DNA from: Cercospora beticola | Taxonomy: Eukaryota > Ascomycota > Dothideomycetes > Mycosphaerellales > Mycosphaerellaceae | DNA length: 64,000 nucleotides | Direction: 5' to 3' | NCBI RefSeq assembly: GCF_033473495.1 | Contig: NC_088936.1 | Location: 1,178,001 to 1,242,000, forward strand | In this document: one piece after another, positions 57,944 through 64,000 of the stretch | Numbering within the stretch: position 1 is the first letter of the stretch | Layout: every line of letters begins with the position of its first letter | Position numbers and translations under genes: made by a program | Notes under the pieces: generated by a model | What the model was told of the DNA's origin: nothing | Database searches by the model: none | What the model saw: only the letters and a program-made list of their open reading frames with translations

Positions 57944-58465
57944 GTCGCTTTAACCTTGGAGTCGTTGTCTGGGCCAGAGTAGCTAGATCGATAGCATGCA
58001 GGGGATGCTAGATGAAACAACGGAACCAGAACAAAAGGAACACTTGAGAAGACCTGTCGCATGCCTACAATGTGGCTCCTCATGCCCGCCATGTTGTCAC
58101 GAAAACTGGGACAAGCTTCCATCCTCGTGCGTGGAGTGTGATGTCACCAGCACGCAGATCGCGCATATGCTGTCGGAGCTGCGTCCTGAAATGGTATGAA
58201 AGGGTCCTTCGTTCTCGTCCACGCATGCACGTTCTGGGTTCTCGTCGTGAGGGGGCCTCGAGTATAGGCTCGATGTGTTGGATTTCAATGAGGCCTTGTG
58301 GCTGTGAAGGTCGATCGCGTCGTCTGTGTGGAGCGACTGGCTCGTAACAGCCACACTTCCTGCGTCTGCTGTGGCGACTACTCTTGTTGTCGTGCTCGTT
58401 TCTACTGTACATCGTGGTGTTCGCATGTACTGTAGAGTGGCTCAGCAGCTCGGTTGCTGTGGCGG

Positions 58466-58834
58466 TCATCCAATGGAAGAGGTGAGGTAGCGTCGTGAAA
58501 GTGGAAGTCTGGGTCGGACTGAGAGTCTGTGTCTGCTTTCGCCAAGCCCATGCGGGAAGGCCATAGAATCGATCAACTCAACATCGAAGACGCTGTTGTT
58601 GCCGATGTCCGGCAGGTGCGAAAACGATGAATCGATATACTGTTTCGTTTGCTGCTTATTCTGAACGGTTGATGTTTTTGTGTTCGGCGACTCGTGTGTC
58701 GGAAGATGTTTGTACACTGCCGTGGTTGTAGACTGGAATCGCTTCAAACCATCAATTCCAGCAATTGCCAAACACAGAGAAATCGACACCACACCGCCAG
58801 GGTAAGCGACGAGCACACCAAACTTCTTGAACAT
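58466..58834 (-). CDS. Doubtful small protein with one hydrophobic segment
   Basis: An open frame of about 122 residues from the ATG at MFKKFGVLVAYPGG. The N-terminus has a hydrophobic stretch GVVSISLCLAIAGI that could be a signal anchor; the remainder is Thr/Ser/Gln-rich and then basic. Downstream on the same strand other frames (to about 58097) also look protein-like (SLHTDDAIDLHSHKASLKS), so this may be the first exon of a longer spliced gene whose junctions I could not resolve. The telomere-like array lies 75-105 bp upstream of this ATG. Could equally be non-coding. Confidence 0.3.
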   Translation of the reverse strand: MFKKFGVLVAYPGGVVSISLCLAIAGIDGLKRFQSTTTAVYKHLPTHESPNTKTSTVQNKQQTKQYIDSSFSHLPDIGNNSVFDVELIDSMAFPHGLGESRHRLSVRPRLPLSRRYLTSSIG

Positions 58835-58906
58835 ATTTAAACAGTCGATTTTTATCACACGAGGCTCATCTTGGCATGTTTGGGCATCTTCGTCGTCGTC
58901 GCCATC

Positions 58907-58940
58907 TAACCCCAAGTAACCCTAAGGCTAACCCTAAGGC
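58907..58940 (-). repeat. Telomere-like array, 12-bp period
   Basis: On the minus strand two perfect direct copies of GCCTTAGGGTTA are followed by a degenerate ACTTGGGGTTA-like third copy. The period is 12, not the 6 of real telomeres, so it is an interstitial element rather than a chromosome end. It lies between the doubtful small ORF and the 3' end of the Sqs1 gene. The same 12-mer is found once at 39772-39783. Confidence 0.7.
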
Positions 58941-59112
58941 CCAGCCTCAGGCCGAAGAATCTATGTCTATCCCTCTAGCGTGAGCAGCAAATGCGCCAAC
59001 AAGCCACATTCACATCGCAGGATGCACTGAGAAGCAGAAACAGAGCATATGATGCTGCCAGACGAGAATTTACATCGACCATGACCATCATGGCACAAAC
59101 ATCTGTACAGGT

Positions 59113-61835
59113 CTAACCCAGCCCAGCAGTTCCGATCCTCATGATCTGCTCCACCGGCACCGTTCGTCCTTCGTTGTCTTTGCCGAGGCCCATGCCCTTC
59201 GTCCAGCCATGCTTTGCCATAAGCTTGGCTCCAAAACTGGTATGACTGATCTCCGGAGCCGCAGCACCAACGACCTCTCCGTGCCTGACCGAAACAGCTG
59301 CTTTATCGAAGCCACCGCCTCTTCCACCACCTTTACCAGCCTTCTTTGCAAACTTCTTCGCCGTGGAGCGATTCGATAAGAACCCTCTCGTTGACGCTTG
59401 CACGATCTTGACGAATATCTCCTCGGAGTATTCACCAGTTCTCGAAGTCTTGGACACGATCGGGAAGCGGTTCTTACCCGCTCCCTGCGATCGAGAAGTG
59501 AGGTTGAGGGCATTACAGATATTGTGCAGAGCCGCCCGGTCGGTCTTGTCCATGGGTGGGAAAGCTCGCTGGTTGAGGTCCTCGTCTTGCAAGAACTCTC
59601 GCAGCTCGTCGTGGACGTTGCGCATGTTCATGCCGAGAGGATACTTGGTGCCCAGATGAGCTCTGCCCTTCTTGCCAGAGGATCCCAGGAGTCCTTCGCG
59701 ACGCAGCTCCTCGCGCTCGAGTTTCTTCTGTGCCTTCTTCGATCGGTCTCGATTCCACTGGTCATTCAGAGTCTCCTTGAGATCTTCGTCGGAAAGGATC
59801 TCGAGCTCGGCAGGCAGTTGTCCTTTTCGTCCTTTCTTGCGAGGGCGCAATGACGGTCGCTCAAAGTCCATGACGTCGAAGCCGTTCTCACCATACTGTT
59901 CCACAGTGTCGGCAAGTAGCGATGCACTGACAAAGTTGTTCTTCTTGTCACGACCACTTCTTCGTGTGCCATTTCTGTTTGGCGCTCTGCCGGGCGTGAG
60001 GTTGGTGATGTTGGCAAGACCTCTTCGAGCAGCTTCCACATCACCAAATCCGCCGTCCGAGCCGTACACGCCGCCATCGTCGATCATGAGCTCGTCTCCG
60101 TCCATTCCGAACTCCTCTTGCTTGGCCAACAGTCTCGCGATCTGCTCGTCAGTCATCATGTCCTGGCGCCGCTGTCGAAGATCTTCCTCATCTTCCCACA
60201 TTTCTTGCTCGTTGTACTCAAGCTCGGACTCTAGACCGTCAGAAGACAATTCGTCCATGTCAGGATTGATGGACGAGTCGTCGTCCTCATCGCTGTCATC
60301 GACGCTCTCCCAATCTTCGTGATCATCGTCAACTTCTGCCTCGTCATCTACGCGTGCGTGCTTCAACAGCTCGTCGTCTGGCACTTCGCGCCCATCGACC
60401 ACCAGTGACGGGCCACCCAGCGTTGCATTCGCTTTCATCTCAGCAAAGAAGTTGTCGCTCGAAGTTCCCTCCTCTTCCATCTGTGCGATGAGATTTTGCA
60501 TGTAATCATCATATGCAGCTTCTCCGTCTTCGTCTTCGTCTTCTGATGTCATGTTTGCACGCAGTTGGCGATTATCCTTCTTTCTGCCACGCTTCCCCCT
60601 CCGATCGGACTTCGATGCGCTCTTGCTCTCGCTCTTCTTTGAAGCCTTCTTCTCTCGTAACGCCTCTTTCCAATCAGCTTGGAGCGATTGAATGGTGTCT
60701 GCTGCTCCCATGTCTGGCTTGGCCGGCGCCGGCTCTGCGAACTTCACCTTCGATGGTTTCGACGAAGAGCTCTCGTAAGCTTCTCGCTCAGCTGGTGAAG
60801 GATCCAGATCTGGCCGTGGTCTGCTCTTGCCCTTGCGCCAGTATGGATTGGCTGGTGCTGGTGTCCAATCTTCTTGAGGTTTGACAGTGAGGTCGTGCTT
60901 TGAAGGCGCCAATCGCCAACCCTGACCTTCTGAATGTTTGCTCACTGCTGCGTTATGTGAAGGTGCTGTGCCGCCGTTGAGTGCCTTCAGAAGATCGTCG
61001 GTCGGGTGAGGGCTCGCTCGTGAATGTGATTGTGCATGAGACGTGGCAGGTTCGCGCTGTCGAGGGGGCGGTGCGGAAAATGGATCGTTGATGACTGTCG
61101 GCCTGTTGCGTCCTTTGAACATGACCACTTCCTCGCTCGAATCTGATCGCGCGGGAGAGGGCTCGCGAACTGCCCGCTTGCCCTGCGCCTTCGACGAGCT
61201 CATGGGGCCTGACAGACTTTCGTCACCCACGGTATCGACCACGAACTGCAGTTCTGGTGTCGGCTCTCGCGCGGGCTCTGCATCAACAATGATGCGTGTT
61301 TCTGTGCTGGCTGTGGTTGTCTCCACCTCAATGTCCATGATTTCTGAGCTGTCAAGCGCCATGTTTGCCACTCCATCTTCAGTGCTATTGATGTCCGCTT
61401 CCATCTGAATATTCGTCTGTATCGTACTGTCGTCGATCTCGATGTCATCGTCGTCGCTGTCGTCGTCGAATTCTCCACCGGTGCTTGGCCCTGTCTCGTC
61501 GAGCTGCTGATTCCGCTCTTCAAGGGCAGACTGAGGCACACCTACGCTCACAAAGGAGATCGGTTGGTGGCGATACTTTACAGACGCACTTGACGGTGTT
61601 CCGAACTTCGACGGCTTCGCCTTCGCACCGCTGAAGCCCTTGAAACCCACGCGGTTGTCATCGTCTGCCACAGTTTAGCATACGAGCGGGCAGCCAAATG
61701 GCAAATTTACGAACCACCCCAATCACTGTCGTCATATTGGGAGTAATTACGACGAGGTGTATTTTGTGCACTGCCGTTGTTCTTGGCCTTCTGCTTCTTG
61801 CCAGCGCGGCCTTGGGCCTTGCCCTTCTTGCCCAT
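59113..61835 (-). CDS. SQS1: G-patch / R3H protein Sqs1
   Basis: Cofactor of the DEAH helicase Prp43 in splicing and ribosome assembly (established for yeast Sqs1/Pfa1). Exon 1 61835..61715, 50-nt intron 61714..61665 (donor GTTCGT, acceptor GGCAG), exon 2 61664..59113; about 890 residues. Exon 1 codes a Lys/Gly-rich start MGKKGKAQGRAGKKQKAKN; the splice joins DSDWG to DDDNRVGFKGF. Long acidic and Ser-rich regions follow (DDDSDDDDIEIDD, SVDDSDEDDDS). The R3H domain is about residues 745-805 (DKTDRAALHNICNALNLTSRSQG... RFPIVSKTS), and the G-patch is at the extreme C-terminus (SFGAKLMAKHGWTKGMGLGK), ending in the usual TAGLG. The domain order is that of the family. The gene is divergent from ATG4. 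Confidence 0.93.
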
Positions 61836-62415
61836 CGTTCTCAGCCCCACCGGATGGTCGCTGCAGTGTTTCGAGTGGCGAAATGGAAGGTGAATGCTTC
61901 CTTGCTGTCAATGAGCTCAGCAAACAACTTCTGCTCTCCACGAATCTGCAGCAGAGAAGAAACGGCGTAAGAGAGTGACAATGGTCGGGATGTGCGAAGT
62001 TTGGGAGTGAAAGAAAGTCGAGCTCTCCTGGTCGGCCACTCACGATGACTGCATGATCCACATGCAGCCGCACCTTGACTGGACCCTGCCGCATCGCATC
62101 GCTCCCCGCCCAGCAGGCGATCGCCCGTGCTCCCAGGCACACATCTCTCGTCACTCAGCCTCTCGCCATCATGCATGAGTGACTCCTCTGCGCAATCACA
62201 TCCTGAGCAACTCGCAGTATCGCCATTGCTGTGAGCACCTCGAGCTGCCCTTCCACGACCGCATCCTCCGTCTGGGAGATAGATCACTCCGCCCCGCTGT
62301 CTCACCTGTCACATGCTCCCACGCTAGCGCAACACGCGCGTGAGCACTGCTGGTTGAGATCAAGGTAGTAGACCGTCTTCGACTTCGCAGCTTCACACAC
62401 CTTGTCACAGTGGCC
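61836..62415. promoter_or_regulatory. Divergent region SQS1 / ATG4
   Basis: A 580-bp region between two head-to-head starts. Overlapping open frames on the minus strand (up to about 154 codons) lack domains and overlap SQS1 exon 1 in another frame. Promoters of both genes are expected here. Confidence 0.4.
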
Positions 62416-63806
62416 ATGAACGAGTTTGCCCGCTTCTCGAAGCGGGCAGTCGACTACATCTTCGACCGACCTGCCAGAAACGACGACCCATCGCCTATCT
62501 GGTGCCTGGGCCGATCCTACGACTCCGAGTATCGTCCCGACCGACCATCTTCAGCAAGCGGTGCCCTACCAGGTACCTCTCCCTCAGCACAGTCAGATGT
62601 ATCACACGCCGATAGCGCAGTGGTGACCAAAGCGAGCGCGAAGCCCGACGATGTGGCTGCAGATAACGACGATGAGCTGGTCAAGAGCTTCGACCAAGTG
62701 CAACTTAGTAAAAGCATGGACGAAGAGGATCTTGGATGGCCCTCGGAATTCGTAGATGACTTCGAGTCGAGAATATGGATCACATACAGAGATGGCTTTC
62801 CGCCGATACCCAAATCGTCAGACCCAGCAGCGGGCTCGAAGATGTCATTCACGACCAAGCTACGAAGCCTTGCAAACCAACAGGGCTTCACTTCCGACAC
62901 TGGTTGGGGATGCATGATCAGGAGTGGGCAGTCTTTGTTGGCGAACACAATCGTCCTGCATAGGCTAGGTCGGGACTGGAGGAAGGGTAAGAACGAGGCA
63001 GAGCACAAGAATGTTCTGTCGCTTTTCGCAGATACACCTGAGGCGCCCTTCTCTATTCACAAGTTCGTCGAGCACGGTGCTCAGGCATGTGGCACATATC
63101 CGGGCGAGTGGTTTGGTCCAAGCGCCACAGCCAGGTGTTTGCGGTGAGTGCAGCGGACTCGGCTGACTGAACATTACTGATGCATCACAGAGCTCTCACC
63201 GACAAGTACCACGAAGCAGGACTGCGGGTCTACGCACGCCCTAACGATAGCGATGTATACGCAGATGCGCTCCTGGAAACAGCGACACAGAAAGATGCAG
63301 ATGATAAATTCCAGCCGACGTTGATCGTACTCGGAATCAGATTGGGAATAGACAAGGTCACACCGGCATATCACGTAGCCCTGAAGGCAGCACTCGAGCT
63401 TCCACAAAGTGTTGGAATTGCTGGTGGACGACCAAGCAGCAGCCACTACTTCATCGGTCACCAAGGCGATGCGTTCTTCTATCTCGACCCGCACTACACA
63501 CGACCCATGCTATCGCCACAGCCTTCTGGCGAAGACATCGAAACATGCCACACGCGACGGATCCGCAAGCTGCCTCTGTCCGAGATGGATCCTTCCATGC
63601 TCCTTGGTTTCCTCATACACAGTAAAGAAGAGTTCGAGCAGTGGAGAAAGGCTGTCTCAGAAATGCCAGGCAAAGCCATCATACACATTCACGATACAGA
63701 GCCAAAGTATGCCACTGGAAATGAGCGAGCAGGTGCCATTGACGAGGTGGAGACTATGGATGAAACGCTAGATGAGGATGATGATGACGAGGGCGAGAAG
63801 ATATGA
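62416..63806 (+). CDS. ATG4: Autophagy cysteine protease Atg4
   Basis: C54 protease that processes Atg8 before lipidation and delipidates it later. Exon 1 62416..63143, 47-nt intron 63144..63190 (GTGAGT..TCACAG), exon 2 63191..63806; about 447 residues starting [16 protein letters not shown]. Catalytic Cys near 166 lies in [18 protein letters not shown]; the splice restores [15 protein letters not shown]; the Asp-Pro-His catalytic pair is in YLDPHYTRP after the [12 protein letters not shown] strand. [16 protein letters not shown] follows as in other Atg4. A Ser-rich insertion (residues about 45-90) and an acidic tail ([15 protein letters not shown]) flank the protease domain; the tail could carry Atg8-interacting motifs, which I could not confirm. 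The initiator is the first ATG in frame. Confidence 0.95.
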
Positions 63807-64000
63807 GGACTCGTGGGAGGATTGGGATATACGACTGATGTGAAAGGCTTGGTTTTTCGGGATACCTGAACGGTTCTGTTTGGGACATGACTACCTACTG
63901 TTCTGACGATGGGCATTTGAGCGTTCTTGCATGACGGAATGGAAGTTGGCGCACATTGGGTCAAAGGCTGTGCGTGATCGGTTTTAGTGACTCAGCTGAT
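63807..64000. other. ATG4 3' region at window end
   Basis: About 190 bp after the ATG4 stop. Nothing further is supportable before the window ends. Confidence 0.4.

Noticed and set aside
58907..58940. Chromosome end or telomere remnant
   Set aside because: The period is 12 bp with inserted GCC, only about three copies exist, and intact housekeeping genes lie on both sides.
59672..60322. 216-codon plus-strand open frame rich in Ser
   Set aside because: Antisense to acidic/Ser-rich coding of SQS1; GAC/GAT repeats read as serine-rich sequence.

Overview
This is a 64 kb stretch of a filamentous ascomycete nuclear genome. The evidence is the short spliceosomal introns (mostly 48-100 nt, GT..AG with CTAAC/CTGAC branch sites), single-gene transcription units on both strands, and recognisable fungal genes: white collar-1, AcrB, KEL3-type kelch protein, fused BioD-BioA and CBM18 protein. 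Gene content, intron size and TTAGGG-type motifs suggest a dothideomycete, perhaps Mycosphaerellales; that placement is inference. About 27 protein genes can be supported. I see no transposon, rRNA, tRNA, CRISPR or chromosome end. Exon borders were placed by hand from splice signals and frame continuity, so single-base errors are possible.

Layout. 0.1-6.4 kb (all minus): NTF2/SnoaL-like protein, secreted GH18 chitinase, Ras-family GTPase. 6.4-11 kb: a 4.7 kb stretch with no credible gene. 11-16 kb (minus): a protein combining C2H2 and PHD fingers, placed just behind the blue-light receptor wc-1. 18.3-24.4 kb: ABM-type alpha/beta-barrel protein, class II aldolase-like enzyme and a secreted Ser-rich chitin-binding protein. 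24.5-30.1 kb (minus): Dhr2-type DEAH helicase and the CCR4 deadenylase. 31.6-35.3 kb: SAM methyltransferase, LYRM5-like LYR protein and a hotdog thioesterase-like protein. 36.5-43.8 kb: AcrB, Kel3 and a prolyl aminopeptidase. 44.2-46.8 kb: complex I NDUFB9-type LYR subunit and the 2-oxoglutarate dehydrogenase E2. 47.5-52.5 kb: FSH-type serine hydrolase, KAPA synthase (BioF) and fused DTBS/DAPA synthase (BioDA), forming a biotin cluster. 53.4-55.1 kb: divergent histones H2A and H2B. 56-64 kb: a low-complexity protein, a doubtful small ORF, the G-patch/R3H protein Sqs1 and autophagy protease Atg4.

Organisation. Several head-to-head pairs share a promoter of about 350-600 bp and a related role: H2A/H2B, BioF/BioDA, and two mitochondrial pairs (LYRM5-like/hotdog, NDUFB9/KGD2). 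The most unusual observations are two GC-AG introns that share the donor octamer GGCAGGTC with a GT four bases downstream, a 12-bp-period telomere-like array with a matching single site elsewhere, the C2H2+PHD gene behind wc-1, strong within-gene strand skew, and an alpha/beta-hydrolase gene abutting the biotin genes.
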